Of a stretch of DNA of 64,000 nt, positions 33,753-43,471 are shown piece by piece. The stretch spans positions 3,348,001-3,412,000 of the forward strand of contig NZ_CP173029.1 of assembly GCF_044772865.1 (NCBI RefSeq), given 5' to 3'. The notes below the pieces were generated by a model. It had not been told where the DNA came from, made no database searches, and was given only the letters and a program-made list of their open reading frames with translations. This DNA comes from Algirhabdus cladophorae. GTDB taxonomy: Bacteria; Pseudomonadota; Alphaproteobacteria; Rhodobacterales; Rhodobacteraceae. Position numbers and translations under genes: made by a program. Within the stretch, counting starts at the first letter, position 1. The number at the start of each line of letters is the position of its first letter.

Positions 33753-34088
33753 TTAGTCTGTTGTGGAGGAGGACGAGCTGTCGTCGTCTGTCACAGCAGC
33801 AATGACCACAGCAGCAAGAACGCCGCCGATCACTGCAGTACCGACAGTAACACCACCGACCAGCGTTGTTGTCGCGACTGTACCGATTGCACCACCGGCT
33901 GTCGTTGTGGCGACGGCTGTTGTTGTTGCGGTTGCGGTTGTCGTACCAGTTGCAACAGCTGTGGTTGTGCCTGCTGTCGTACCAGTTGTTGTTGTAGTCA
34001 CAACAGCGCCTGATTCAGTCTGGGCAGAGGCTACGCCAACGGACGCGATCATTGCAGTCGCTGCCAAAAGTCCTGTTACTTTGCTCAT
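33753..34088 (-). CDS. YjbE/GfcA-like exported Thr-rich small protein
   Basis: 111 residues from an ATG at 34088. A signal peptide (MSKVTGLLAATAMIASVGVASAQ) is followed by a Thr/Ala/Val/Gly low-complexity stretch, a Gly/Val/Ala hydrophobic segment and the acidic-Ser tail DDDSSSSSTTD. Short, exported, Thr/Ser-rich proteins with such tails are YjbE and GfcA of the E. coli exopolysaccharide and group 4 capsule operons; finding it downstream of yjbF and yjbH supports the match. Alignment is meaningless in such composition, so the call rests on layout and context. Confidence 0.68.
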   Translation of the reverse strand: MSKVTGLLAATAMIASVGVASAQTESGAVVTTTTTGTTAGTTTAVATGTTTATATTTAVATTTAGGAIGTVATTTLVGGVTVGTAVIGGVLAAVVIAAVTDDDSSSSSTTD

Positions 34089-34161
34089 CTCAAAAAACTC
34101 CAAATAAACCTGCGTGGAAACTACAGGAAAACACTGTCAAAGAAAAGGCGACAGTTTGACC

Positions 34162-34812
34162 CTATTGATTGATTCGTTCCAAAGTAAGAAACCCTGTCTT
34201 TGGGGACACATATTGTTCCGATCTGACGGCAATTCCTCGCCGATCCAGCCAATAAATGTTCGTATATTCGCCTAGCTGATCAGAAATGCACCGTTCAAGA
34301 AACTTTTGCGTAAGGAATTTCTGATCGAGCACCACGATCGTCTCGGACTTTTCAACGGTATATTCGCAATCTGCGATGGCTTTGACGATCTGCTCATCGC
34401 CACCAAGGTAGCTGTATTCGCGTCTAAACCGAGATTGATTCGCAGGGCTCACGGGGGTCAGTGCGCTTATAATGTCTTGGCCAAAGCGGCGCGTAGACGA
34501 CAAAACCTGACCATGGATCACCAGCGAGATGTCGTCTGCTGTGCGCCAAGTGACATAGTCGCCGTTCACAGCCTGAACCCCCAAAAGGCCAAGGCCACCG
34601 TCTTTTTGGGTACGTACCAAAATCAGCGGATCGGTGATGCCCTGAAGGGTTGCACGTGTCGCAACGACTGGCGGCTGCACTTTTTCAGGTTTCAATTCGT
34701 CCACAAGGGTTCGAGCCAGGTCTATGGATCGCACCCTGTCTTTTTCGCTGCTGCATCCGATCAGGGCAACGACAACGGTCAGGCCGGTCAGAACTTTCAT
34801 CAGATACGTCAT
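34162..34812 (-). CDS. yjbF: YjbF-family lipoprotein of exopolysaccharide assembly
   Basis: 216 residues from an ATG at 34812 that sits eight bases after GGAGG and overlaps the yjbH stop (ATGA). A lipoprotein signal with lipobox ALIGC precedes a soluble periplasmic domain with the YjbF/GfcB features (ILVRTQKDGGLGLL, VTWRTADDISL, RRFGQDIIS). YjbF works with the outer-membrane YjbH in exopolysaccharide release in enterics. The E. coli order is yjbEFGH; here it is H, F, then the YjbE-like gene, with no yjbG. Confidence 0.85.
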   Translation of the reverse strand: MTYLMKVLTGLTVVVALIGCSSEKDRVRSIDLARTLVDELKPEKVQPPVVATRATLQGITDPLILVRTQKDGGLGLLGVQAVNGDYVTWRTADDISLVIHGQVLSSTRRFGQDIISALTPVSPANQSRFRREYSYLGGDEQIVKAIADCEYTVEKSETIVVLDQKFLTQKFLERCISDQLGEYTNIYWLDRRGIAVRSEQYVSPKTGFLTLERINQ

Positions 34813-36926
34813 TTCCAGACCCTCCCCCATTGGTGCGAAAGGCGTTGTTTGTGGGCGTTGCGCACATCTTGGTACAGCCTGCCGCGCACATTTAGACGTG
34901 CGCCGCCATCCCGTTGAATGGGACGGATCGTGGTGCTGCCAACCTGCGTCGTTTGGTTGCCCAAGAAATAGGTGAACGGCGCTTGGATTATGAAGCCTTT
35001 GTCGAAGGACCCTTCGCCAAAATCCTCAGCCGAGACGTTGGTTTTCGTCGCAAACGCACCCACGCGCCAGCCGTTGGCAAACTCGCGGGTCATTGTCAGG
35101 GTCGCCCCTGTGTCGCCTGCCAGATACCGGCCTGCATCCACTTGGATCAGATAATCGTTGCCCAATTCGTAGTAGGCCGAGGCATGGCCCGTGGTCACCG
35201 AGTAATCGCGCAAACCAAATCCGCCATCAAAATCGCGCTGTTGCACATGGGCCAATTCAAATCCCAAACCCAAACGGCTGGAGACAGGTTTCCAGAGAAC
35301 CTCGGCCGCGACCCCTGCAAACATGCGTTCAAGATAACCAGCAGAGCCGTGGAAATAGAGATCCTGACCCAACCTGCGATAATGATCCAATGTCAGGTGC
35401 ACAAGCACAGGACCCGTGGCCTGATTATAGAGGTAGCCTTCGGTACGTACGCGCGGCAGAACAGAATTGGATTCGCGATCGCTACCGTCCAATGTCCCGC
35501 CAAAAGGCTGGTTGATACGACCACCAATGCTCCATCCCGGGGCAAAGTGATAGGTTGCTTCGGCTTTTCCGCCAATTTCAAATCGCAGTGGATTTTCGGG
35601 TTCAAAATAGCTGGTGCGAATGTAGGGGGCCAAAGCCCAAGTGAGACGCGGATAAACGCCCTCGGGACGCAATTGCGGCGCATTCAACGGTGCGTCGGAA
35701 AAACCAGTAACCGCGAGCAAAGTCTCGGTAGCATCGGGATTGTGTTCCAACGCCTCAAGATCAGTTCGGCGGATTGTGATCGCTGACAGGGGAATGCCGT
35801 TTTTAATCGGAATGATGCGGAAGGTTTCAACAGACGCAGGCATGGCGCGGCTCAGAGAGCGCGCAACCCGCCCAATGGCCTGAGACAAGACAGAGAAACG
35901 TTTGTTTTCAAACCGCACCGTGACAGTGTTGGCAGCAAGGGTCAGACCTTCAAGGACCATGCCCTCACGTTCCAATTCGGCTTTGACGGAGCTGGTCAGT
36001 ATGATCTGTGCATCCGCGGTCCCCACCCAATTTTCGGCCCAGATATCATCGTTTCCAGCGCGGGGTGCGCGGACGGCGATTGCGGGTGGTGCGGTCTCGG
36101 TCGTGCCGGCGTAGCTGGGGTTGTTAGGGTTCAAAGAGAACGCAAGGGAGATGCCTACCTCGGTTCCATACATGGAATAGACACCAACCGTAGCCGCGCG
36201 ACTGATCTTGTAACGCAGGCCAAAATTGAAATCCGATTTGCGTTCAAACACCTGCCGTGTACCGCTTTCCAAAGCGTAGCTGTCAGAGGAATATTCGGCG
36301 ATAAGATTGAGGCGATCTGTGGCCTGCCAGCTGAGGCCCCCAAAAAGTCCTATATCGCCTTTGAACCACTGATCCACGTTGAAGGATCCGCCGGTACCGA
36401 TATCAATCGGCTCACGCGTGGACAGCCCACCAGACACGACATTGTTTGATCCCAGTCGGCCCCACCCTAAACCAACGGAGGCTTGCAACCCCTTGCCTAA
36501 GGTTTTGGAGGCCACGATGTATTCTGCAGAGTTTAGGCCAGTGCCACCAAGATCCTGAAGACCGATAGAGATGGCTGGCAAATATTCGCTTTCTTTCAAA
36601 ACCTGGAATTTAACGTCAAAATTTCGGTCGTAATAGGTCTCGAACCCATCGGCATTCCAATTGGCGATACCGTTGTATCGAAACGAGCCTGATACCCGTG
36701 GCGTGCCCTGAAACGTAATGGTCGACCGCAGGATATTGCCAAAATAGGACAGAGTCGTCGCAAATTCCCCATCGGGCAGGGAATAGGCCGTGGGCATATC
36801 AATCAACCCAGGCGTACCATAGAGGCCTATATTTTGGCTTTGTTGCGCGTGAGACACCCCACCTGAAAAGCTGGCACCGGCCAATATCGCAACGATGGTT
36901 GCGGCCTGTTTCGAGTGCTGTTTCAC
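34809..36926 (-). CDS. yjbH: YjbH-family outer-membrane protein
   Basis: 705 residues with a signal peptide (AAT...SFSGGVSHAQQ). The start of the mature protein, NIGLYGTPGLIDMPTAYSLPDGEF, is the YjbH/GfcD opening, and the rest alternates amphipathic strands ending in an aromatic-rich C-terminal segment, consistent with a large beta-barrel. YjbH-type barrels, possibly double barrels, are thought to pass exopolysaccharide across the outer membrane. It is the first gene of a translationally coupled yjbH-yjbF pair. Confidence 0.9.
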   Translation of the reverse strand: MKQHSKQAATIVAILAGASFSGGVSHAQQSQNIGLYGTPGLIDMPTAYSLPDGEFATTLSYFGNILRSTITFQGTPRVSGSFRYNGIANWNADGFETYYDRNFDVKFQVLKESEYLPAISIGLQDLGGTGLNSAEYIVASKTLGKGLQASVGLGWGRLGSNNVVSGGLSTREPIDIGTGGSFNVDQWFKGDIGLFGGLSWQATDRLNLIAEYSSDSYALESGTRQVFERKSDFNFGLRYKISRAATVGVYSMYGTEVGISLAFSLNPNNPSYAGTTETAPPAIAVRAPRAGNDDIWAENWVGTADAQIILTSSVKAELEREGMVLEGLTLAANTVTVRFENKRFSVLSQAIGRVARSLSRAMPASVETFRIIPIKNGIPLSAITIRRTDLEALEHNPDATETLLAVTGFSDAPLNAPQLRPEGVYPRLTWALAPYIRTSYFEPENPLRFEIGGKAEATYHFAPGWSIGGRINQPFGGTLDGSDRESNSVLPRVRTEGYLYNQATGPVLVHLTLDHYRRLGQDLYFHGSAGYLERMFAGVAAEVLWKPVSSRLGLGFELAHVQQRDFDGGFGLRDYSVTTGHASAYYELGNDYLIQVDAGRYLAGDTGATLTMTREFANGWRVGAFATKTNVSAEDFGEGSFDKGFIIQAPFTYFLGNQTTQVGSTTIRPIQRDGGARLNVRGRLYQDVRNAHKQRLSHQWGRVWK

Positions 36927-37034
36927 GGCCTAGTCCCTATCCCTGAGTTGGTGCGTTCAATGTGCCTCAGCTTGGGGTCTACAACAAGGGCAGGTTGTGT
37001 ATTGAGCATCAAGTGTTGCTGCAAATGCCCAGCC

Positions 37035-38918
37035 CTAGGAGGATTGCAATGCAGGCTGGGATTTGGGTTTTGGACCAAAGCCTTCGACGCAACGGTGGGC
37101 CACGGCCACGGCGCCCTCAAGGCTGTCAGTATCGACGGCGTCTTGGAGATCTTTGAGCATAGCAGCGACTTCAATCTCGGACAGCTTACCTTCGCGCGCC
37201 GAGAAGATCTTTTTGTGGGAGGTGGTCAAAACCCCCTCGTCGATGAGCAGTTCTTCGTGCAGTTTTTCACCGTCGCGCAGGCCCGTGACTTTGATCTCGA
37301 TATCGCCATCAGGGTTGTTGCGATTGCGTAGGCTGTAACCAGAGGCTGCAATAACCTTTTCGGCAAGGTTACGAATTTTGATCGGCTCGCCCATGTCCAG
37401 AACAAAGACCTCTCCACCGCGCGCAATCGCGCCAGACTGCAACACAAGATGCACGGCCTCGTCGATGGTCATGAAGTAACGCGTCACGTCAGGGTGCGTC
37501 AGTGTCACAGGGCCGCCACGACTGATCTGATCCTGAAACAAAGGGATCACAGAGCCAGATGAACCAAGAACATTGCCAAACCGCACCATCGAAAACACGC
37601 CATCTGCCGACTTGTCTGCCATATCCTGAATGACCTGTTCTGCCATCCGTTTGGACGCACCCATGATATTGGTCGGGCGCACGGCCTTATCTGAGGAGAT
37701 CAGCAAGAACCGCTTGACCCCGGCCGCGCGTGCCGCGCGTGCAAGGGTGGCTGTGCCAAGCACGTTATTGGACAGTCCAACCATCTGATTTTGCTCAACA
37801 ATGGGCACGTGTTTGTAGGCAGCGGCGTGCAAGATCACACCGATCTCATGGGTTTTCAGAACTCTCTCGACCACACGTGCTTCGCGCACAGATCCCAAAA
37901 CGGCGGACAATTCGATACCGAAATCCTCGGCCAGAGGTCGCAATTCACGTTCAACCTGATAGAGGGCAAATTCGCTGATATCGAACATCACCAAACGTTT
38001 GGGACGGGAATGAATGATCTGGCGGCAAATCTCGGACCCGATGGAGCCACCAGCGCCTGTCACAAGGATATGTTCGTTCTCGTAGTAGTCCATTTTCTGA
38101 GGACGGTTGGGCGAGACGCGTTCGCTGCCCAAAATATCAGTGGCCACCATTGGCGCCAGCTGATCCACCAACGCCTCTGTCCCCACCAACTGTGAGAATG
38201 ATGGCAAGGATTGCACATCGATGCCCATCTTTTGCAAAGGTCGCACGATCTGGGTTTGCTTGGGTTTTGAAACCGATGGCATCGCTAGCAAAACACGTTC
38301 GATTTTCAGCTTTTCGATCAGCTCTTCGATGCGCACTGGGGAATAAACCTGCAACCCGGTCACGGTTTGACGGCTGAGCGCGGGATTGTCGTCAACAAAC
38401 GCAATTGGATCGATAGAGTCGTGGGTCTTAAGCGCATTCGCAAGTTGAACGCCCGTGTTGCCCGCCCCGTAAATCAAAACGCGACAGCGCGGCCGTGCAC
38501 TGCGATAGATGACCAAAACGATTTGCAGCAAAACCAGCCGAAACGCTGATGCAATAAAGAAGTTGGTCATCCCGAAAAAGATATAGGCCCCTGTGGACAG
38601 GCCTATATCCATCAACTGTTCCAAACCCAGTCCCAACAGGATCATCAAGAACGAGAAGAGCCCAAGCTTGCCCAGATAATCCGAATGGAACGCATTGAGG
38701 CGGATCTTTGGGATCCCCAGCTGCAACGACAGAACCATCGCCACAATGATGAGGCCCACATTCAGGGATGCAGTGTTTTGGATATTGGTTTGATAGGCGG
38801 CCATTTCATTTTGCAGGAAAACAGCCGCAATAAGGGCGAGCGGCACAATGGCCATATCTGCGATCAGCAGTAAGGCCCCTTTTTGGAGGCGTGTAAGAGA
38901 CTGAATAAACTTCAGCAT
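37035..38918 (-). CDS. Membrane nucleoside-diphosphate-sugar 4,6-dehydratase (WbpM/CapD type)
   Basis: 627 residues from an ATG at 38918 behind GGAGGG. Four to five N-terminal membrane segments (about 15-135), a CoA-binding-like domain (VLIYGAGNTGVQLA) and a C-terminal extended SDR domain with NAD loop VTGAGGSIGSEICRQ (about 285-299). The catalytic region reads SSDKAVRPTNIMGASKRMAEQ, in which the usual Tyr is replaced by Met, as in FlaA1/WbpM. Such enzymes convert UDP-GlcNAc to the 4-keto-6-deoxy sugar, the entry to bacillosamine- or FucNAc-type sugars of the polymer. Confidence 0.92.
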   Translation of the reverse strand: MLKFIQSLTRLQKGALLLIADMAIVPLALIAAVFLQNEMAAYQTNIQNTASLNVGLIIVAMVLSLQLGIPKIRLNAFHSDYLGKLGLFSFLMILLGLGLEQLMDIGLSTGAYIFFGMTNFFIASAFRLVLLQIVLVIYRSARPRCRVLIYGAGNTGVQLANALKTHDSIDPIAFVDDNPALSRQTVTGLQVYSPVRIEELIEKLKIERVLLAMPSVSKPKQTQIVRPLQKMGIDVQSLPSFSQLVGTEALVDQLAPMVATDILGSERVSPNRPQKMDYYENEHILVTGAGGSIGSEICRQIIHSRPKRLVMFDISEFALYQVERELRPLAEDFGIELSAVLGSVREARVVERVLKTHEIGVILHAAAYKHVPIVEQNQMVGLSNNVLGTATLARAARAAGVKRFLLISSDKAVRPTNIMGASKRMAEQVIQDMADKSADGVFSMVRFGNVLGSSGSVIPLFQDQISRGGPVTLTHPDVTRYFMTIDEAVHLVLQSGAIARGGEVFVLDMGEPIKIRNLAEKVIAASGYSLRNRNNPDGDIEIKVTGLRDGEKLHEELLIDEGVLTTSHKKIFSAREGKLSEIEVAAMLKDLQDAVDTDSLEGAVAVAHRCVEGFGPKPKSQPALQSS

Positions 38919-39116
38919 ATGAACCCTCCGCTGGCTTTGCCGGCGACTCACCACTTCAATGACTTTTTCTTATAACATCTCGCACTCAACCATGGCTTGC
39001 GAGACTTTGATGCAATTGAGCCCGAAATGGGCGAGATTCGGCCAAAATGCAAGGTTTTTAGGCAGACACCCCGTATCTGGACAAAAAATATGCGGCAATG
39101 GAAGGCCAACCTGCCA

Positions 39117-39731
39117 CTATTTCAGGCGCAAGACCAATCTACGTGCTGTGCGCAAAATCAAGGCCGCGTCAAAGCAAAGGCTTTGATTGGCTTGATACAT
39201 AAGATCCAGCTTGGCTTTGGTTGGGACGCATTTGCGCTCATAGACCGCATTCGTCTGAGCCTCAGTTTTACATTGGCTGATCAAGAGTTCCTCGTGTCGG
39301 TGGTACACCAGACTGGCCAAACCAGTGATCCCTGGACGGCTTTTGAGGACCTCGGCGTAGAGATCGGGAAACCGTTCGACATACACGCGCAGCGGTGGGC
39401 GAGGTCCTACGAAACTTATGTCGCCGCGCAGAACATTCCAAATCTGTGGCAGTTCATCCAAACGCAACCGCCGCAGCCACTTGCCGGTTTTTGTCACCCG
39501 GTTAATTTTATCGCCACCTGAAACGCCAAAATCCTGCGCCACCGGTGTCATGGTTCGAAATTTCCACAATCTAAATCCTTGAGACGGGGTCTTCATCCGT
39601 TCAGAAACGTAGAACACCGGGCCGCCGTCCAAGATCAAAATCACAAGCGACAACACCAGTATGACCGGCACGATCAAAACACTCAGCATCACTGCAAAGA
39701 TCAGATCAAACAGTCGTTTGGAAAGTGGCAC
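39117..39731 (-). CDS. Initiating sugar-1-phosphate transferase (bacterial sugar transferase)
   Basis: 204 residues from a GTG at 39731 (PLSKRLFDL), eight bases after AAAGGAT; an in-frame ATG at 39761 would add ten unconserved residues. One membrane helix (about 6-34) and the phosphoglycosyl transferase motifs RLWKFRTM, RRLRLDELPQIWNVLRGDISFVGPRPP and the RPGITGL loop are present. The family places a sugar phosphate on undecaprenyl phosphate to begin repeat-unit assembly. It is the only such transferase in the locus. Confidence 0.92.
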   Translation of the reverse strand: MPLSKRLFDLIFAVMLSVLIVPVILVLSLVILILDGGPVFYVSERMKTPSQGFRLWKFRTMTPVAQDFGVSGGDKINRVTKTGKWLRRLRLDELPQIWNVLRGDISFVGPRPPLRVYVERFPDLYAEVLKSRPGITGLASLVYHRHEELLISQCKTEAQTNAVYERKCVPTKAKLDLMYQANQSLCFDAALILRTARRLVLRLK

Positions 39732-39864
39732 GCAGTCTATCCTTTTGCCCAACCCCAACAAAATGGATTGTTGCGTTTACTCAACCTCACCACAGGGTGT
39801 AGGATTGCATGTGGGCGCGACGCAATTCCAATCGTTACGCATAACATAATTGGTTGGGGGACCG

Positions 39865-40977
39865 ATGGAAAGATACCGTAAAATTGGGCTGTTTTTGGCC
39901 GTTTTGCTGTCAGTGGCCGGGTGTACCTTGCCGCGTGGGGCAGCCCTAGAGACTGAGATTCTTGCGGGCGCTGATGACCCTTCAGCCGATTTTGCGATCT
40001 ATCCTGTCAGCAAAGCTTTCCTGCCTTCGGTCTCGCAGTGGCCTTCGACGGGCGGAATTTTGCCACATAATTGGATTCACAACAGTGGTGCCTCGCGCGG
40101 CACAGTGATCGCCGCTGGCGACACATTGAATTTGGCGATTTGGGATGCAAACGATAATTCGCTTTTGACCGGGCAAGGCCAGCGGGTTGTGACAATGGAC
40201 AACATGCGGGTCAGCGGCAACGGCACGATATTTGTCCCTTACATCGATGCTGTACGCGTGGCAGGATTGACGCCCGATGGCGCACGGCGCCGGGTTCAAA
40301 GCGCGCTGGAAGGCACAGTTCCCTCCGCACAGGTGCAATTGTCTTTGGTCGAACAAGGGCGCCAAAGCTCGGTTGATTTGGTGGGCGGTGTTGGATCACC
40401 GGGCAGCTATCCTTTGTTGGATCGCGGGTACACAGTGCTAAGCCTTCTGTCGGTCGGTGGCGGTGTCAAAGACGGCATCAACAATCCGCAACTCAAGCTT
40501 TATCGCGGTGGATCAACGTATCAAATCGGCGTGGACCGGCTCTATGCCTCGCCCAGTCATGATGCGGTTTTGCGGGCAGGTGACAAAGTGGTCATTGATG
40601 CAGATCGTCGTTATTTTCTGTCACTGGGTGCCACGGGCAGCGAAGCCATCATACCGTTCAACCGCTCACGGATGACAGCGCTGGATGCCTTGGCCGAGAT
40701 CGGTGGCGTCGACGATGCACGGGCCAATCTGCAGGGCATTTTGGTGCTGCGCGAATATCCGTCCAGCGCCCTGCGCGCCGGTGTGCGCGGCCCCCGGCAA
40801 CAACGCGTGGTGTTTACGCTGGACCTGACCACAGCCGACGGCCTGTTTAGCGCCAAGAACTTCCTCATTCACCATGAGGATGTTGTTTTGGGCACAGAAT
40901 CGCCTGTTACGGCCGCCAACACAGTGGCCAGTCTTGTGGGCAAACTCTTTGGTTTGGCCAGTACCGTCGCGAACTGA
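39865..40977 (+). CDS. Wza/KpsD-like polysaccharide export lipoprotein
   Basis: 370 residues from an ATG at 39865. A lipoprotein signal with SVAGC (about 17-21), a polysaccharide export domain (GDTLNLAIWD, NMRVSGNGTIFVPYIDAVRVAGLT) and two SLBB-type domains (VDLVGGVGSPGSYPLL, and the SALDALAEIGGVDDARA type) point to the outer-membrane export channel family. It diverges from the sugar transferase across 134 bases and converges with ugd. Confidence 0.9.
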   Translation: MERYRKIGLFLAVLLSVAGCTLPRGAALETEILAGADDPSADFAIYPVSKAFLPSVSQWPSTGGILPHNWIHNSGASRGTVIAAGDTLNLAIWDANDNSLLTGQGQRVVTMDNMRVSGNGTIFVPYIDAVRVAGLTPDGARRRVQSALEGTVPSAQVQLSLVEQGRQSSVDLVGGVGSPGSYPLLDRGYTVLSLLSVGGGVKDGINNPQLKLYRGGSTYQIGVDRLYASPSHDAVLRAGDKVVIDADRRYFLSLGATGSEAIIPFNRSRMTALDALAEIGGVDDARANLQGILVLREYPSSALRAGVRGPRQQRVVFTLDLTTADGLFSAKNFLIHHEDVVLGTESPVTAANTVASLVGKLFGLASTVAN

Positions 40978-40979
40978 TC

Positions 40980-42302
40980 TTAGCTGTCTTCGGTGCCTTG
41001 ACGACCCACAGACACATAGCCTTCAAAGCCTGCGCGTTGTGCGTCCTTGAGCGTGTAGATGTTGCGCAAATCCGCCATCCGAGCGGTTTGCATACGGTTG
41101 GCCACGCGTTTTAGATCCAGCCCACGGAATTCATTCCATTCAGTCAGCAAAACAACGCAATCTGCATTTTGCACGGCCTTGTAGGCATCATCGACCCAAT
41201 GAGCGCCGGGCAGCAGGTCTTTGCCCTCGCGCAGGCCTTGGGGATCAACGACACGGACCTTGGCACCGCCACCGATCAAAGACGGCACAATGGTCAAGGA
41301 CGGCGCGTCGCGCATGTCGTCTGTGTTGGGTTTGAAGGTCACGCCCAGCACAGCAATGGTCAGCCCGTTGACCGATCCACCACACAGATCGACAATCTTG
41401 TCGATCATGCGACGCTTCATTTCTTCGTTCACCTTGATCACCGCTTCGGTGATCTGCATGGGGACGGCATAGTCTTGACCGATACGCGCCAAGGCTTTGG
41501 TATCTTTGGGGAAACACGAGCCACCGTAGCCGGGACCTGCGTGCAGGAACTTGTTGCCAATACGGCCATCCAACCCCATGCCTTTGGACACTTGCTTTAC
41601 ATCTGCGCCCGTTTTTTCACATAGCGTGGCTATTTCATTAATGAATGTGATCTTGGTCGCCAGAAACGCGTTGGCGGCGTATTTGATCATCTCGGCGCTT
41701 TCCAGATCCGTTGTGATGATCGGGAATTCGCGCAAGAACAATGGGCGATAAATCTCGGCCATGACATCGGCGGCCCGGTCTGTTTGGACGCCAACGACCA
41801 CGCGGTCGGGACGCATGAAATCATCAATCGCTGCACCTTCGCGCAGGAATTCCGGGTTTGATGCCACGTCAAAATCAAGATCCGGTTTGACCTTGCGAAT
41901 GACCTGTTTGACCTGACGGTTGGTGCCAACAGGCACAGTCGATTTCGTCACAACCACGGTGTAATCCGTGACCGCCTCTGCAATTTCTTCGGCAGCCGCA
42001 AAGACATAGGTCAGGTCAGCGTGGCCGTCCCCGCGTCGGGTCGGTGTGCCCACAGCGATAAACACAGCGTCGGCCCCATCAACGGCTTGCTTGAGGTCGC
42101 CCGTGAAGGTCAAACGCCCTGCTTCCACGTTTTTGGCCATCAGAACATCAAGTCCCGGCTCGTAAATCGGGACTTCACCGCGTTCCAGCATTTCGATTTT
42201 GTTGGGGTCTTTGTCGACACAGATCACATCATGACCGAAGTCCGAAAAACAAACCCCTGAGACAAGGCCCACATAGCCTGTTCCGATCATTGCAATGCGC
42301 AT
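40980..42302 (-). CDS. ugd: UDP-glucose 6-dehydrogenase
   Basis: 440 residues; oxidises UDP-glucose to UDP-glucuronate in two NAD steps. NAD loop MIGTGYVGLVSGVCFSDFG, Lys in TKSTVPVGT, catalytic Cys in GPGYGGSCFPKDTKAL and the C-terminal FKPNTDDMRDAPS are all present. It supplies the uronic acid for the neighbouring epimerase. Confidence 0.96.
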   Translation of the reverse strand: MRIAMIGTGYVGLVSGVCFSDFGHDVICVDKDPNKIEMLERGEVPIYEPGLDVLMAKNVEAGRLTFTGDLKQAVDGADAVFIAVGTPTRRGDGHADLTYVFAAAEEIAEAVTDYTVVVTKSTVPVGTNRQVKQVIRKVKPDLDFDVASNPEFLREGAAIDDFMRPDRVVVGVQTDRAADVMAEIYRPLFLREFPIITTDLESAEMIKYAANAFLATKITFINEIATLCEKTGADVKQVSKGMGLDGRIGNKFLHAGPGYGGSCFPKDTKALARIGQDYAVPMQITEAVIKVNEEMKRRMIDKIVDLCGGSVNGLTIAVLGVTFKPNTDDMRDAPSLTIVPSLIGGGAKVRVVDPQGLREGKDLLPGAHWVDDAYKAVQNADCVVLLTEWNEFRGLDLKRVANRMQTARMADLRNIYTLKDAQRAGFEGYVSVGRQGTEDS

Positions 42303-42395
42303 GGACTGCTCCCTTTGCGTTTAAACGTTGCGCGACAGATGCGAAGCGCGGCTATTTATGTCAACACCTGCGCCCCTATAAGCGCAAGGATCAGC

Positions 42396-43400
42396 CTAGG
42401 CATAGTGTTCTTTATACCACGCCACAAAGGCCGCGATTCCCGTGTCCAAATCTGTCTGGGGTTGGGTGCCAATGAGCGATCGCAACAAGGACACATCGGC
42501 CCAAGTGTCAAAAACATCCCCGGCCTGTTTTTCCATCAGGTTCTTTTGGGCGGTCTTGCCCAGCGCACGTTCAACGGCCTCGACAAAGGCCATCAATTTC
42601 ACAGGTTGATCGTTGCCAATGTTGACCACGCGCCATGGTGCAATCGGGGATAAGCTGTCTTGGGGTTGTTTATGCAGCGGCGGCACCTCGATCAGTTTGG
42701 TGAGGGCCGTGACCAGATCGTCCACATAGGTAAAGTCGCGCTGCATATTGCCGTGATTGTAAATATCGATCGGTTCGTCCGCGAGGATTGCCTTGGTGAA
42801 CTTGAAAAGCGCCATATCAGGCCGCCCCCAAGGACCATAAACAGTAAAGAACCGGAACATTGTCGTGGGGATTCCGTAAAGGTGGCTGTAGGTGTGGGCC
42901 ATCGCCTCGCCCGCCTTTTTGGTTGCCGCATAGAACGACATTTGGTGATCAACTTGATCGGTCTCGGCGTAGGGCATTTTTGTATTGGCCCCATAGACCG
43001 ACGAGGTCGAGGCCATCAAAAGGTGATCAACTGGCGTGGTGCGCACGGCCTCGAGGATCTCAAACGTGCCGCGAATGTTGCTGTCCACATACGAGCGCGG
43101 CGCATCAATCGAATACCGTACCCCGGCTTGGGCCGCGAGGTGAATAACCGTGTTTGGTTTGTGGGTTTTTAGGATTTGATCCACAACGCCTTCGGCCTCG
43201 AGCGTGGCTTCAACATTTGTGAACTGATCAAAACCTTGCAAAATCGCCAAACGAGCCTGTTTAAGCGAGACGTCGTAATAGTCGGTCATCGCATCAAGGC
43301 CGACCACGTTCCAGCCAGCCTCGAGCAATCGTTTTGCGGTATGAAAGCCAATAAAGCCCGATGATCCAGTGACAAGAGCGGTTTTGATCTGAGTGTTCAT
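42396..43400 (-). CDS. NAD-dependent epimerase, UDP-glucuronate 4-epimerase type
   Basis: 334 residues from an ATG at 43400. The extended SDR set is complete: TGSSGFIGFHTAKRLL, HLAAQAGVRYSID, catalytic STSSVYG and YAATKKAGE, and the substrate loop RFFTVYGPWGRPDMA, which is typical of UDP-glucuronate 4-epimerases (giving UDP-galacturonate). Its place beside ugd supports that assignment. UDP-glucose 4-epimerase activity cannot be excluded. Confidence 0.9.
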   Translation of the reverse strand: MNTQIKTALVTGSSGFIGFHTAKRLLEAGWNVVGLDAMTDYYDVSLKQARLAILQGFDQFTNVEATLEAEGVVDQILKTHKPNTVIHLAAQAGVRYSIDAPRSYVDSNIRGTFEILEAVRTTPVDHLLMASTSSVYGANTKMPYAETDQVDHQMSFYAATKKAGEAMAHTYSHLYGIPTTMFRFFTVYGPWGRPDMALFKFTKAILADEPIDIYNHGNMQRDFTYVDDLVTALTKLIEVPPLHKQPQDSLSPIAPWRVVNIGNDQPVKLMAFVEAVERALGKTAQKNLMEKQAGDVFDTWADVSLLRSLIGTQPQTDLDTGIAAFVAWYKEHYA

Positions 43401-43471
43401 GGGCTGCTTATCACCCAGATTTGCAGGTGGTGGCAAATGGTTTAGAGACACTTCATAGAAAGGACGCAGCG

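Noticed and set aside
33763..34107. Open frame on the plus strand of 114 residues
   Set aside because: Antisense of the Thr-rich YjbE-like gene; it mirrors that low-complexity sequence and has no signal peptide or ribosome binding site.
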